Source of the DNA: an uncultured Candidatus Melainabacteria bacterium
GTDB lineage: Bacteria; Cyanobacteriota; Vampirovibrionia; Gastranaerophilales; Gastranaerophilaceae
Assembly (NCBI GenBank): GCA_947570135.1
Contig: CANOTP010000002.1
Coordinates: 186,001 to 250,000 of the forward strand
DNA length: 64,000 nucleotides
Direction of reading: 5' to 3'
The translations under genes and the position numbers were made by a program. A model generated the notes under the pieces. The model was given only the letters and a program-made list of their open reading frames with translations, had not been told where the DNA came from and did not search any database. Of the stretch, positions 1 to 8,640 are shown piece by piece (the first letter of the stretch is position 1; the number at the start of each line of letters is the position of its first letter).

Positions 1-369
1 AGGGTCATAGTCGTACTTGATTGAGCGAACTTTGATTTTATTTGCACGAACCAATTGCAAAACTTCAGCAAATTCGCCTGCAATAACCGCTTCGGTATCC
101 ATTCCCGATTCAATCGGTTTATAGAACGGTTTATTGGAAATTTCGCTTTCTTTTTCTTTCGCTTTTTCTTCCGCTTCTTTTTTCTTATATTCTTCTAAGG
201 TAGCTTGTTTTTGTTGCACAGTAGCATTTTTGGATTCTATTTCTGCTTGAAGGCTGTTTAAATTATTGTTATTTTCAACAATTTTTTGAATCCCGAAAAT
301 ACATCCGCCTATTACTGCTACTAATAGAAGAATTGATAAATAAAATTGTTTTAGTTTTTCTGTATCCAT
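1..369 (-). CDS. PilO-like pilus assembly protein (partial)
   Basis: Only the first ~123 residues are present; the gene runs off the left edge of the window. A short N-terminus is followed by one hydrophobic segment (about residues 9-27) and then a Gln/Lys/Glu-rich coiled coil (about 30-75). A globular part begins just before the break. This is the layout of PilO-type inner-membrane proteins, which pair with PilN and link the inner-membrane platform of type IV pili (or type II secretion) to the outer-membrane channel. It starts 20 bases after the PilM/PilN-like gene on the same strand, matching the usual pilM-pilN-pilO order, so one operon is likely. The assignment rests on architecture and context, because PilO proteins have little sequence conservation. 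Confidence 0.68.
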   Translation of the reverse strand, partial: MDTEKLKQFYLSILLLVAVIGGCIFGIQKIVENNNNLNSLQAEIESKNATVQQKQATLEEYKKKEAEEKAKEKESEISNKPFYKPIESGMDTEAVIAGEFAEVLQLVRANKIKVRSIKYDYDP

Positions 370-389
370 GATTTATCCTTTAAAAACGA

Positions 390-2096
390 TTAGTTAGTCG
401 GTTCTGTTACTTCATTATTATTGTTTGTTTGAGCAGGTTGGCTATTATTATTATCCTTGTTATCTTTATTGTTTTTGTTATCGGAAGCTTTTCCTGATAA
501 TTTATCCATAAATGATTTTAATTGATTATCATCCATGTTAGTTATTTCAAAAATGTATGGAGCATTATCAACGGTTGAAGCAGTGCTGCTGATAATGGTA
601 TCTAAAGTTCCTGATTTCAAGTCAAGTTTACTTATTCTCAGTTTTGATTCAAGAAGTGATTCTTTTAAATTTTTAAAGAACACATAAACATCTTCAACTG
701 TATCCGCACAGCCTTTAATATTAATCATACCGTCATTACCTGTCATAAAGTATGTTAAATAAAGATCTTTTGGAATAGATTCTCCTAATGCTGCAAATAC
801 TTTAATTTTTGTAGTGTTATTTTGTAATACTCGTTCAATTTCAGCTAAAGCATCAAATCCTGAGTCACCGTTTTTGGATTCAAATGCTTTAATCTCTGAA
901 TCCAGTTGAGTGATTTGATTATCAAGTTCTGTGATTTGGTTTTGAGCTTTTGTGCATTGGTTTTCTGTATATTTAAATGCTCCAAATACTGTACCGCCAA
1001 ATATTGCGCCTATAACACCAATAATTATTAAAGCTTTAGTCGGAGTAAGCTCAAATACTTTACCTCCGCCAAGATCAATAGGGATTACGACTTCTTCGAC
1101 AACAGCTTTGCTTTTACCGCCTTCTGCGATAAAGTTTACACAGATAGGGATTAAACCGTCCGGGGCAATACAACCGATTGAGTGTAATGATACTTTAATC
1201 TGATCTTCTTGTAGAATGTTTAAGCTCATTTCGGTAAGCGGTTCTTTTCTGAATTGGTTATCTTCAATGAAAAGAGTTTCACCGCTGAATTGTAATCTGC
1301 TTGCCATAATTTCTGCAGAAACCAGGTCGGTTTCAGATATAATCATCAAAGAGCTTGAAGGTGTACTCATCAAAGCGATTTGAGCTGCGTTTTCAATAGC
1401 AGAATAGATTTCTTCGCCTTCGTAAGATTTAATAGGCAGTGGTTCTTCATAGTACTCAAGGATTTTTTTGCCAAGCATACCTAATAATTGGAATCCGCTG
1501 TTATTTATTATCATCAAACTCCAAGAGTGACCTTCCTGCATTTGTTCTGCGGCAATATTTGTATAAGCAAGAGCTTTTAAATCAGCAAATAAAGAGCATT
1601 CAACACTTACTAAAGTTGCTCCTAAAGCTGTTATAATTTCCTTAATTTGTTCAATCGATTCTTTTTGAACTGCACTGTAAAATACGCTTCTTGAATCGGT
1701 ATTTGTAGATGCTGTTGCCTCAAACCAAACAGGCATCGGGTCTTTTCTTTTAAATATATATGTTTGTTCAAGTTCACCTAACACAATGTTATCAATTGCA
1801 GTATCATCTACAAGTAGAGGAATACCTTCTTTTAATCCAAACCAAACTGTTGGAATACTTAAATGAATATGTGCTTTTGCAGGGTTAATATTCCTCATTT
1901 GGAACAATGTTTCTAAAGCTGTTTTAAACTCATTATAATCGGCAATTTCTCTTTGGGCTTCATTATAAGTCAAGGCTGTATGTGCGTAAGACTTAATGTT
2001 ACCTGATTTATCAACTTCCATTAATTCCAAGCCGCAGGAAGGTGATACTGTAATATAGACTTCTGCCCCACTTCCACCAAATAAATTATTTAACAT
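390..2096 (-). CDS. PilM-PilN-like fused pilus assembly protein
   Basis: The protein has 568 residues. The N-terminal ~340 residues form a soluble domain resembling the actin-like PilM/GspL cytoplasmic part. One membrane segment follows at about 355-378 (Ile/Gly/Val-rich), then a coiled coil (about 380-405) and a C-terminal domain with the PilN-type pattern: an I-P-x-D-L-Y-L-T-Y-F stretch, a beta strand, then N-L-K-E-S. The tail (about 535-568) is Asn/Asp/Lys-rich low complexity. PilM normally binds a short PilN N-terminus in the cytoplasm; here both halves appear to be one polypeptide, as in GspL of type II secretion. It is followed 20 bases later by a PilO-like gene. An AAAAGG ribosome site precedes the ATG. 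Pilus versus secretion use cannot be decided here, but prepilin genes in the window fit either. Confidence 0.72.
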   Translation of the reverse strand: MLNNLFGGSGAEVYITVSPSCGLELMEVDKSGNIKSYAHTALTYNEAQREIADYNEFKTALETLFQMRNINPAKAHIHLSIPTVWFGLKEGIPLLVDDTAIDNIVLGELEQTYIFKRKDPMPVWFEATASTNTDSRSVFYSAVQKESIEQIKEIITALGATLVSVECSLFADLKALAYTNIAAEQMQEGHSWSLMIINNSGFQLLGMLGKKILEYYEEPLPIKSYEGEEIYSAIENAAQIALMSTPSSSLMIISETDLVSAEIMASRLQFSGETLFIEDNQFRKEPLTEMSLNILQEDQIKVSLHSIGCIAPDGLIPICVNFIAEGGKSKAVVEEVVIPIDLGGGKVFELTPTKALIIIGVIGAIFGGTVFGAFKYTENQCTKAQNQITELDNQITQLDSEIKAFESKNGDSGFDALAEIERVLQNNTTKIKVFAALGESIPKDLYLTYFMTGNDGMINIKGCADTVEDVYVFFKNLKESLLESKLRISKLDLKSGTLDTIISSTASTVDNAPYIFEITNMDDNQLKSFMDKLSGKASDNKNNKDNKDNNNSQPAQTNNNNEVTEPTN

Positions 2097-2203
2097 ATCT
2101 ACCTTTTTACTCTTCTTACTATTATCTTATTTTTATTATACAATATATTTTGTAAATAGAAAAATCTTAACATAAATTTACACCCAATGGAGGATTTAGA
2201 GTT

Positions 2204-3112
2204 TTGAATAAAATAGTTGAAAATATAAATAAATTAAAAAAAGAAAAGAAAGCTGTTATACTAGCCCATTGTTATCAGCCTGTAGAAATTGATTTGGTTG
2301 CCGATTATGTCGGAGATTCATTGTATTTAAGTCAGGTTGCAGCAAAAACGGATGCTGATATTATCGTATTTGCAGGTGTATATTTTATGGCTCAGACTGC
2401 TAAGATTTTATCTCCGAATAAAAAAGTTTTACTGCCGCAAATTGATGCGGGATGCAGGATGGCTGATATGATTGATTATAAACAATTAATTGACTTTAAG
2501 ACAAAAAATCCGAATATTCCTGTAGTATGTTATGTAAATTCAACTGCTGAGGTTAAATCAGAATGCGATATGTGCTGTACAAGTTCAAATGCAGTGAATG
2601 TTGTCAAAAGCATGGGTGTTGATAAGATTTTATTTTTACCTGATACGTATCTGGGAAAATGGGTTGAAAAACAATTGGGCGATGTGGAAGTTATAACTTA
2701 CCCCGGATTTTGTCCGACACATCTACAGATAAGACCTGATGATATTAAAAAAGCAAGACAGGAATATCCTGGGGCATTGGTTTTAGCACATCCTGAGTGC
2801 CATATGTCTGTTTCTGAGATTGCAGATTATGTCGGAAGTACAACAGGTATTATGAATTACGCTAAAAATTCCGATAACAAGTCTTTTATTATTGCAACAG
2901 AGCAAGGTGTTGTTGACAGACTTAAGCGTGATTATCCCGAAAAAGAGTTTATACCTGTTAAAAATAACATTGTTTGTCCGAATATGAAAATGACATCTTT
3001 AGAAGATATTTTACATGTTTTGGAAAATGAAAATAATGAAATCTTTGTAGATGAAGAGATTGCCCAAAAGGCAGTAAAATGTATTGATAAAATGTTAGAG
3101 GTTTCAAAATAA
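2204..3112 (+). CDS. nadA: Quinolinate synthase
   Basis: The 302-residue protein condenses iminoaspartate with dihydroxyacetone phosphate to quinolinate, the first dedicated intermediate of NAD. The three cluster-ligating cysteines of the NadA family are in place: Cys84 (D-A-G-C), Cys170 (G-F-C-P-T-H) and Cys258 (C-P-N-M-K). The A-H-C-Y-Q-P start and H-P-E-C motif also match. The length fits the short, three-domain NadA type. The start is a TTG with a GGAGG site 10 bases upstream; no better in-frame ATG exists. Its partners nadB and nadC lie about 40 kb away at 42.5-45 kb. The next gene begins 1 base after the stop, so the two are probably cotranscribed. The 107-base gap to the divergent pilus genes must hold both promoters. 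Confidence 0.95.
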   Translation: MNKIVENINKLKKEKKAVILAHCYQPVEIDLVADYVGDSLYLSQVAAKTDADIIVFAGVYFMAQTAKILSPNKKVLLPQIDAGCRMADMIDYKQLIDFKTKNPNIPVVCYVNSTAEVKSECDMCCTSSNAVNVVKSMGVDKILFLPDTYLGKWVEKQLGDVEVITYPGFCPTHLQIRPDDIKKARQEYPGALVLAHPECHMSVSEIADYVGSTTGIMNYAKNSDNKSFIIATEQGVVDRLKRDYPEKEFIPVKNNIVCPNMKMTSLEDILHVLENENNEIFVDEEIAQKAVKCIDKMLEVSK

Positions 3113-3113
3113 T

Positions 3114-3863
3114 ATGGAAAATATGGATGTAATTTTCGGGAAAAATTCTATAACTGAAGCTTTGATAGCAGGAAATCGTGAAATTAACAAAATCCTTATA
3201 TCTAAAAATATTCACAATGACGCTAAAATTAACAAGATAAAAGAACTTGCTCAAGAAAAAGGGATTGTTTTTCAATTTGTTGCAAAAGAAAAATTTCAGC
3301 CTTATGCGGAATTTAATCACCAAGGAGTAATCGCTTTAATTTCTCCGATAACTTATACTGATTTGGATGAATTTTTAGAAAGCCGTGAGCATACAAATTC
3401 ATCACTTGTTATCTTAGACGGAATCGAGGATTCACATAACCTTGGTGCGATAATAAGAACCTGTGTATGCGCAGGTGTTGACGGGATTATTATACCATCT
3501 CGCCGTAACGTTCAAATTAATTCAACTGTTGAAAAAGTCAGCGCGGGCGCGATAAATCACATTCCTATCATAAAAGTAAATAGTCCTGTTAATGCTGTCC
3601 AAAAACTAAAGGATAACAACTGGTGGATAATTGCAACCGACGCATCAGCAAAAGATAATTATTATGATGTTAAATATGATGATATGAACTTTGCAATAAT
3701 TATGGGGGCTGAGCATGCAGGGGTTTCAAAATCACTTTTAAAAGCGTCAGATTTTATTGTAAAAATCCCTATGCAAAACAGTTTTAATTCATTGAATGTT
3801 TCAAATGCTTTGAGTGCGATTATTTTTGAAACCCTTCGTCAAAAATTGAAGAAGAATAAATAA
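3114..3863 (+). CDS. rlmB: SpoU/TrmH-family RNA 2'-O-methyltransferase (RlmB-like)
   Basis: The protein has 249 residues. The N-terminal ~75 residues resemble the SpoU substrate-binding domain (a G-K-N-S-I-T-E-A-L motif then a helix-rich stretch with F-N-H-Q-G-V). The C-terminal SPOUT knot carries the three family motifs: N-L-G-A-I-I-R-T (about 102-109), I-M-G-A-E-H-A-G-V (about 195-203) and S-L-N-V-S-N-A (about 224-230). The family methylates the ribose of a guanosine in 23S rRNA (RlmB, G2251 in E. coli) using S-adenosylmethionine. Substrate choice within the family cannot be fixed from sequence alone. It follows nadA with 1 base between stop and start; a second ATG 9 bases downstream could also serve as start. 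Confidence 0.88.
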   Translation: MENMDVIFGKNSITEALIAGNREINKILISKNIHNDAKINKIKELAQEKGIVFQFVAKEKFQPYAEFNHQGVIALISPITYTDLDEFLESREHTNSSLVILDGIEDSHNLGAIIRTCVCAGVDGIIIPSRRNVQINSTVEKVSAGAINHIPIIKVNSPVNAVQKLKDNNWWIIATDASAKDNYYDVKYDDMNFAIIMGAEHAGVSKSLLKASDFIVKIPMQNSFNSLNVSNALSAIIFETLRQKLKKNK

Positions 3864-3927
3864 TACAAGAAGATGACCTCAAAATTTTTGCTTAGTTATA
3901 TCATATTAGATAAGATTGGAGCATATT

Positions 3928-4947
3928 GTGAAAAAAGAATTTGAACAATTTGGTATATTAACTGATGATATTTCTGATGAAAATGTAGATTTTAAAAAAC
4001 TTCAGGAACTTGAAAAAAATGATGAAGACGAAGACGGCGAGGATGTCTTAAAATCTGTTGAAGATCCTAAAATACAGGAAAGCCTTGTTTCAATAAATTC
4101 TGATGACAGTGTTAAGATTTACTTAAGACAAATCGGCAAAATTCCTTTATTATCAACAGAAGAAGAACTGGATTTGGCTAAAAAAATCCAAGAAGAACAT
4201 GATGAATTTTCAAAAGATGTTTTAGTTAATGCAAACCTTCGTCTTGTTGTAAGTATTGCAAAAAAATACATCGGGCGCGGTTTATCATTTTTGGATTTAA
4301 TTCAGGAAGGTAATGTCGGTTTAATTAAAGCTGCAGGTAGATTTGATTATAAAAAGGGTTACAAATTCTCAACTTATGCGACATGGTGGATTCAACAATC
4401 AATAACTCGTGCAATTGCCGATAAAGCAAGAATTATCAGATTACCTATTCACATGATTGATTCAATCGGTAAGATAAGACGAGCTACAATTGACTTGACA
4501 ACAGAACTCGGACATCCGCCGACAAAACAGGAAATTGCATATCGTATGGGGCTGCCTGTTTCAAAATTGACTGCAATAATTAAGTCAGCTCAATCAACAG
4601 TCAGCATGGATACCCCGGCATCATCCGATGAGGATTCCTCTAAAATTGCTGATTTCATTGTCGATAATTCTACAATTACACCTGACGGTAAAGTTACCCA
4701 TGACAGTTTGTTGGAAGATATCAGACAAATCTTAAATCAACTGAGCCAGAAAGAACGTGATGTTTTGATTCTTCGCTACGGCTTAGACAATAACGGAATG
4801 AAGAAAACTTTAGATGAAATCGGCTCTCAATACGGAGTATCAAGAGAACGCATCCGTCAAATTGAAAACAGAGCAATATCAAAACTTAAAAAGCTTTGTA
4901 AAAATGAAAAATTACACGACGGATTAACAAATTACTTTGGAGGGTAA
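3928..4947 (+). CDS. rpoD: Primary RNA polymerase sigma factor (RpoD/SigA)
   Basis: The protein is a sigma-70 factor of about 339 residues. It has an acidic, shortened N-terminus instead of a full region 1.1, then region 1.2 ([10 protein letters not shown]), region 2 with the -10-reading helix ([10 protein letters not shown]), region 3, and region 4 ending in the helix-turn-helix [10 protein letters not shown]. These motifs mark the housekeeping class that directs most transcription, and many promoters in this window fit its -35/-10 consensus. A GTG at 3928 is chosen as start because GGAG lies 6 bases before it; an in-frame TTG at 3916 has no such site. Its stop codon is embedded in a terminator hairpin shared with the convergent gene. 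Confidence 0.93.
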   Translation: MKKEFEQFGILTDDISDENVDFKKLQELEKNDEDEDGEDVLKSVEDPKIQESLVSINSDDSVKIYLRQIGKIPLLSTEEELDLAKKIQEEHDEFSKDVLVNANLRLVVSIAKKYIGRGLSFLDLIQEGNVGLIKAAGRFDYKKGYKFSTYATWWIQQSITRAIADKARIIRLPIHMIDSIGKIRRATIDLTTELGHPPTKQEIAYRMGLPVSKLTAIIKSAQSTVSMDTPASSDEDSSKIADFIVDNSTITPDGKVTHDSLLEDIRQILNQLSQKERDVLILRYGLDNNGMKKTLDEIGSQYGVSRERIRQIENRAISKLKKLCKNEKLHDGLTNYFGG

Positions 4948-4970
4948 GAGGGGTTTATAACTCCTCTTTT
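4946..4970. terminator. Bidirectional intrinsic terminator after rpoD
   Basis: The arm AAGAGG (4946-4951) pairs with CCTCTT (4963-4968) around an 11-base loop and runs into a T-rich tract on the plus strand. It overlaps the rpoD stop codon and the end of the convergent gene, so it probably serves mainly the plus strand. Confidence 0.6.
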
Positions 4971-5332
4971 TCTTCTTCTTCAAAAGGGTTATGATGTTTA
5001 TTTTGAAGTTTTTTCATTCTGAGAATTTCTTTTAAATCCTCAGTAATTTTGTCTTCTTCATCCAAAACGGGTTTACGCTTTTTAGCGTTAAGAACATTAG
5101 CAACATTCATCATTGCAAGAGAGTTAAGAGTTGCGCGTAAAACCGCGCTTTGATCCATATACTGATTATTTTGAACAGGAGCCTCTTCTTCAGCAGCTTG
5201 TTGGGCAAAGTATTCGCCACCTTGTCCCATTTTATCATCTGATAGTTTTGCAGCTGTTCCTGATATGTCACCGCTTTTGAAATTAAAAGCTCCGCCAATA
5301 CCGAAATAGCCGGCTGACCTGTTATCGACCAT
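4955..5332 (-). CDS. Hypothetical protein, acidic C-terminus
   Basis: The protein has 125 residues and I do not recognise its family. The N-terminal ~30 residues are Gly/Phe-rich (G-Y-F-G-I-G-G-A-F-N-F), the middle is Gln/Ala/Glu-rich, a short helix (about 62-82) follows, and the C-terminus is highly charged, ending in a run of Glu. There is no signal peptide or membrane segment. It converges on rpoD with only 7 bases between the two stops and shares the terminator hairpin. A plausible -10 box (TATAAT on the minus strand, near 5400) lies about 70 bases upstream. The clean length and isolated promoter region suggest a real, lineage-specific gene. Confidence 0.6.
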   Translation of the reverse strand: MVDNRSAGYFGIGGAFNFKSGDISGTAAKLSDDKMGQGGEYFAQQAAEEEAPVQNNQYMDQSAVLRATLNSLAMMNVANVLNAKKRKPVLDEEDKITEDLKEILRMKKLQNKHHNPFEEEEKEEL

Positions 5333-5511
5333 AATTTTAACCCTTTACTTCTATTTAGGGATAATAAAATCCCAAATATCCGTCTTTCGTGTCCTACACA
5401 TTATAAAATGTGTGATATGTTATTAACTCGTCTGAATGTATTATTTTGCTATTAGATTAACAATTTGTTACATTCACCTTCTTATTTAATAACCCAGTAT
5501 AACACATTGTG

Positions 5512-5540
5512 TTGAAAAATACAAGCTGATATGATATAAT
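5512..5540 (+). promoter_or_regulatory. Sigma-70 promoter of the prepilin gene
   Basis: TTGAAA (5512-5517) and TATAAT (5535-5540) are separated by 17 bases, close to the consensus. The predicted start leaves a leader of about 25 bases before the ATG at 5572. Confidence 0.75.
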
Positions 5541-5571
5541 TAAAATATACTTGAATTGAGGATTTTAAGAG

Positions 5572-6228
5572 ATGAAAAGATGTAATAAAGCGTTTACGCT
5601 TACTGAATTGTTGGTCGCATTAGGTGTTATTGCAGTGCTTTGTGCGATATTGTTGCCTGTAATTTTTAATATTCTTCCAAATCAGAATGTAATTATGGCA
5701 AAAAGAGCTTACTATACAATTCAAACAGTTGTCAGTGAACTTATCAATGATGAAGGATGTTATCCTGATAAAACCTCTTATTCATCAGGTGAAAGAATCG
5801 GTTTTGATGACGGTTACGGTACTCCAAACTGCGCAAAATGGGGTGGTAAAGAAAATGTAGGTACAATCAGTACAGAAGGTAGTGCAGTTACAAAATTCAA
5901 TACACTTTTCTTTGATAAGCTTGGTATTTCTGCGCCTGCAGCGAGTGGCTATGAAAATGCTGTAGCGACTTCAGACGGTATGTTGTGGTTTTGGACCAGT
6001 GGTTCCAATTTCGGTGGCGGAAAGAGCGGATATCATATACTGCATGTGGATGTGAACGGTCAGTCTTCACCAAATTGTAGTGATACTACCTGGGGTAGTG
6101 TGAAGAAATGTAGTGGAAGTTCTAATTATGACCAGTTCTCGATTAATATATATACGGATGGTCGTATAGAAATTAAAGATCCTTGGGCACAGGATGCTGT
6201 AACTATTACCAAGGATATAACACAATAA
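5572..6228 (+). CDS. Type IV prepilin-like protein
   Basis: The protein has 218 residues. It begins with a short basic leader and a prepilin peptidase site (K-A|F-T-L-T-E, with Ala7 instead of the usual Gly before the cut and Glu12 at mature position 5), followed by a ~20-residue hydrophobic helix. The globular part has cysteines at about 63, 85, 163 and 174 that could form disulfides, and a V-D-V-N-G stretch seen in the other prepilins of this window. Such proteins are processed in the inner membrane and assembled into a pilus or pseudopilus. It has its own strong promoter at 5512-5540 and an AATTGAGG site upstream. The RNase P RNA starts about 6 bases after its stop codon. Confidence 0.85.
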   Translation: MKRCNKAFTLTELLVALGVIAVLCAILLPVIFNILPNQNVIMAKRAYYTIQTVVSELINDEGCYPDKTSYSSGERIGFDDGYGTPNCAKWGGKENVGTISTEGSAVTKFNTLFFDKLGISAPAASGYENAVATSDGMLWFWTSGSNFGGGKSGYHILHVDVNGQSSPNCSDTTWGSVKKCSGSSNYDQFSINIYTDGRIEIKDPWAQDAVTITKDITQ

Positions 6229-6233
6229 TAAAT

Positions 6234-6631
6234 AAAGCAGTCGGATAATCGCGCTTAAAGTAATTTAAGTGAGGAAAGTCCGTGCATCCCAGAACAGGCC
6301 GCCGGAGAAACTCCGGGCGTCGTGAGGCGGCGGATAGTGCCACAGAAATGAAGACTGCCGATGGACAAAAGGATAAAGGGTGGAAACCCCCAACCCTAAC
6401 CATCTCCAAAATTGGCGATGGAATGTCACAGGCGATGGTGCAACGGTGAGTTAAGAGCTTCACCGGTGGAGTCGGAAGGCTCCAGCCAGGTAAACCCCGG
6501 TCGGATGCAAGATTGAGTCGAAGGTTATAAAGGTTGTTCGCCCACTTCGGAAAAAATCGCTAGAGCTTAGGAGTAATCCTATCCCCAGACAGATGATTAT
6601 CTAAAACAGAACACGGCTTACGGACTGCTTT
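6234..6631 (+). ncRNA. rnpB: RNase P RNA component
   Basis: The catalytic RNA of RNase P trims the 5' leader of tRNAs. All conserved blocks of bacterial type A RNA are present in order: GAGGAAAGTCCG near 6270, ACAGAAA near 6352, GTGCAACGG near 6438, GGTAAACCCC near 6490, AGACAGATGATTATC near 6588 and ACAGAACACGGCTTACG near 6606. The termini pair as helix P1 (6234-6242 with 6623-6631). It sits directly behind the prepilin gene. A TATAAC box at 6216-6221 inside the end of that gene could be a private -10 element, with only a weak -35. Confidence 0.97.
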
Positions 6632-6644
6632 ATTTTTTATAAAA

Positions 6645-6676
6645 AACAACCCTCGCAATTTATTGCGAGGGTTGTT
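6645..6676. terminator. Intrinsic terminator between rnpB and the ACT-domain gene
   Basis: A perfect 15-base-pair hairpin (6645-6659 with 6662-6676) has a 2-base loop. On the minus strand it is followed by six T residues, so it ends the symporter/ACT transcript; it also lies just after rnpB. Confidence 0.85.
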
Positions 6677-6685
6677 CAATTATCT

Positions 6686-6961
6686 TTATATCTTGTGCAT
6701 ATTATCGACAATTTCTTTTTTCTGAACCCAGATTTCCATTCCCAAATCTTTTCCGCACTTTGTCAATGCTTCTTTGATTTCTTTGAATGAATAATCCGAT
6801 TTTGAAATGTCGCAAAGCATAAACATTACAAAATGTCCCTGCATCAATGTTTGTTTAATATCTTCAATATTTACGGTGTATTTTTCCATTGTTGCCGTTA
6901 CTCTTGCGACAATTCCAACGTTATCCACACCTGAAACCGTTACTATAATTAAATCAGACAT
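6686..6961 (-). CDS. ACT-domain protein (UPF0237 type)
   Basis: The protein has 91 residues and is essentially one ACT domain: V-T-V-S-G-V-D-N-V-G-I-V-A-R at the start, then a helix, and a second beta-alpha-beta unit. The N-x-G-I/V loop is where ACT domains usually bind amino acids. Members of this stand-alone family are small putative regulators of amino-acid metabolism. It lies 14 bases after the alanine/glycine symporter gene on the same strand, so it is probably cotranscribed with it. This suggests, but does not prove, a link to amino-acid sensing. A strong terminator follows. Confidence 0.82.
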   Translation of the reverse strand: MSDLIIVTVSGVDNVGIVARVTATMEKYTVNIEDIKQTLMQGHFVMFMLCDISKSDYSFKEIKEALTKCGKDLGMEIWVQKKEIVDNMHKI

Positions 6962-6975
6962 TACCTGTTCCTTTC

Positions 6976-8520
6976 TTATTTAGCTTCTACAGTTTCTGCT
7001 TCGGCAATCCATTTACGGTTAATTAATTTTGCAATTTTATACTTTTGGCAGTAAGTTTTTAAGTCTTTTTTAACTTCAGGTGCCAAAATGTATAATACAA
7101 TAATGTTTGGAACGCACATTGCAATCATCATTGCATCCGTAATATCAATAATTGACTGAACATTCATAGCTGAACCGATTACGATAAATAAGCAGTAGAT
7201 TAAGTTAAATGTTAAAACACGTTTTTTACCTTCACCTAATAGGAATGTCCAAGCTTTTTGTCCGTAATATGCCCAACTGATTAGTGTTGACATCGCAAAT
7301 AATACCGCGATTATTGAAAGAATAACAGGGAAAAACGGAATTACTGATTGGAATGCGTTTGATGCAAGTTCAATACCTGAAATTTTACCGATTTGAGTTG
7401 TATTTAAAACTCCTGAGAATATAATTGCAAAAGATGTGAATAAGCAAAGAACACCTGTTAAGAAAGTTTCAAGTAATGCTACAAATCCTTGAGAAACAGG
7501 TTCTTTGGTTTGTGCTGTAGCGTAAACAATAGCGGCAGCACCTGTTCCTGCTTCATTAGATTGAACAGAGCGTCTTAAACCGATAATAATTGTTCCGAAC
7601 ACCCCGCCTGCAACTGCTGTCGGACAGAATGCTTCTTTAATTATTAAGTGAATTGCGTGCGGAATACCTTTAATATTTGCTAAGATTACGATAAAACCTG
7701 AGATAATATATAAAGCACACATTGTCGGAGTAAGTACTGTTGTAACTTTAGCAATACTTTTAATACCGCCCATTACAACCAAACCGATTAAAACTGCTGC
7801 GATTACACCGATAACCCATGTGAATCCGTGGAAAATACTGTGTTCGCCGCCTGTAATAAATATAATTTGGTGTGCTGTTTGGTTAATTTGAATCATATTT
7901 CCGCCTGTAATACCTCCGCCGATACAAAGGATAGCAAAGATTACAGATAACGGTTGACCTAACCAGCGCATATTTTTTCTTGTTAAACCGTGAGCGATAT
8001 AGTGCATTGGTCCGCCTGAAACAGATCCGTCAGAATTAAATCTTCTGTATTTTACAGCCAAAGTTGCTTCAACAAATTTTATTGACATACCTAAAAGTGC
8101 GCCGAAGAATATCCAAAACGCAGCACCCGGTCCGCCGATTGAAATAGAAATCGCAACACCTGCAATACTTCCGATACCGATAGTACCTGAAAGAGCAGTT
8201 GCAAGAGCTTGGAATGAAGAAACTTCACCGCAATCGCCTTCACCTTTTTCAGCAGGTTTAGTTACTGTATCTATTGCATGTTTGAATCCCCAAACGGATA
8301 TCCCCTTTAAATACAAAGTAAAGAAAATTCCTGCAAAAAGCACCCAGAAAATAATTAATGGAACATTATTTCCCGCGACAGGTACAGGGAAGAAAATAAT
8401 TTTAGCAATTTTGTCCGTAAACGGTGCAATATTTTGGTTGATAAAATCATCAACATTCATTGCGTTAGCAGACTGTATGCTAAGTAACAGTGTCATCAAA
8501 AAAGTCATAAATTTCTTCAT
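6976..8520 (-). CDS. alsT: Sodium:alanine/glycine symporter (AGCS family)
   Basis: The protein has 514 residues and many hydrophobic helices in the LeuT-like fold of the AGCS family. Diagnostic stretches include G-D-C-G-E-V-S-S-F-Q-A-L (about 95-106), G-T-I-G-I-G-S-I-A-G-V-A, G-G-P-G-A-A-F-W-I-F-F-G-A, and S-N-E-A-G-T-G-A-A-A. The family imports alanine or glycine with Na+ or H+. The N-terminus (about 1-20) looks like a signal peptide ending A-N-A, so the mature protein may be cleaved, as noted for some family members. It precedes the ACT-domain gene (14-base gap). A TTGACA -35 element lies at 8610-8615 on the minus strand. An AAAGGAAAA ribosome site precedes the ATG. Confidence 0.93.
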   Translation of the reverse strand: MKKFMTFLMTLLLSIQSANAMNVDDFINQNIAPFTDKIAKIIFFPVPVAGNNVPLIIFWVLFAGIFFTLYLKGISVWGFKHAIDTVTKPAEKGEGDCGEVSSFQALATALSGTIGIGSIAGVAISISIGGPGAAFWIFFGALLGMSIKFVEATLAVKYRRFNSDGSVSGGPMHYIAHGLTRKNMRWLGQPLSVIFAILCIGGGITGGNMIQINQTAHQIIFITGGEHSIFHGFTWVIGVIAAVLIGLVVMGGIKSIAKVTTVLTPTMCALYIISGFIVILANIKGIPHAIHLIIKEAFCPTAVAGGVFGTIIIGLRRSVQSNEAGTGAAAIVYATAQTKEPVSQGFVALLETFLTGVLCLFTSFAIIFSGVLNTTQIGKISGIELASNAFQSVIPFFPVILSIIAVLFAMSTLISWAYYGQKAWTFLLGEGKKRVLTFNLIYCLFIVIGSAMNVQSIIDITDAMMIAMCVPNIIVLYILAPEVKKDLKTYCQKYKIAKLINRKWIAEAETVEAK

Positions 8521-8586
8521 TTTTTAAGTTTTCCTTTCGACTAAAAAAAGGTTCTATCCCTTATAATAGGGTAAATCCAACCATAC

Positions 8587-8615
8587 TTACTAATAGTATA
8601 GCAAAAACATGTCAA
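8587..8615 (-). promoter_or_regulatory. Probable promoter of the alsT operon
   Basis: A perfect -35 (TTGACA, minus strand 8615-8610) is followed after 17 bases by TAGTAA (8592-8587). The -10 match is mediocre, so the exact start is uncertain. Confidence 0.5.
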
Positions 8616-8640
8616 ATCTTAAAAAATGCGTCAAATTATG

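Noticed and set aside
6206-6463. 85-residue minus-strand open frame
   Set aside because: It lies inside the RNase P RNA gene, whose conserved blocks explain the sequence.
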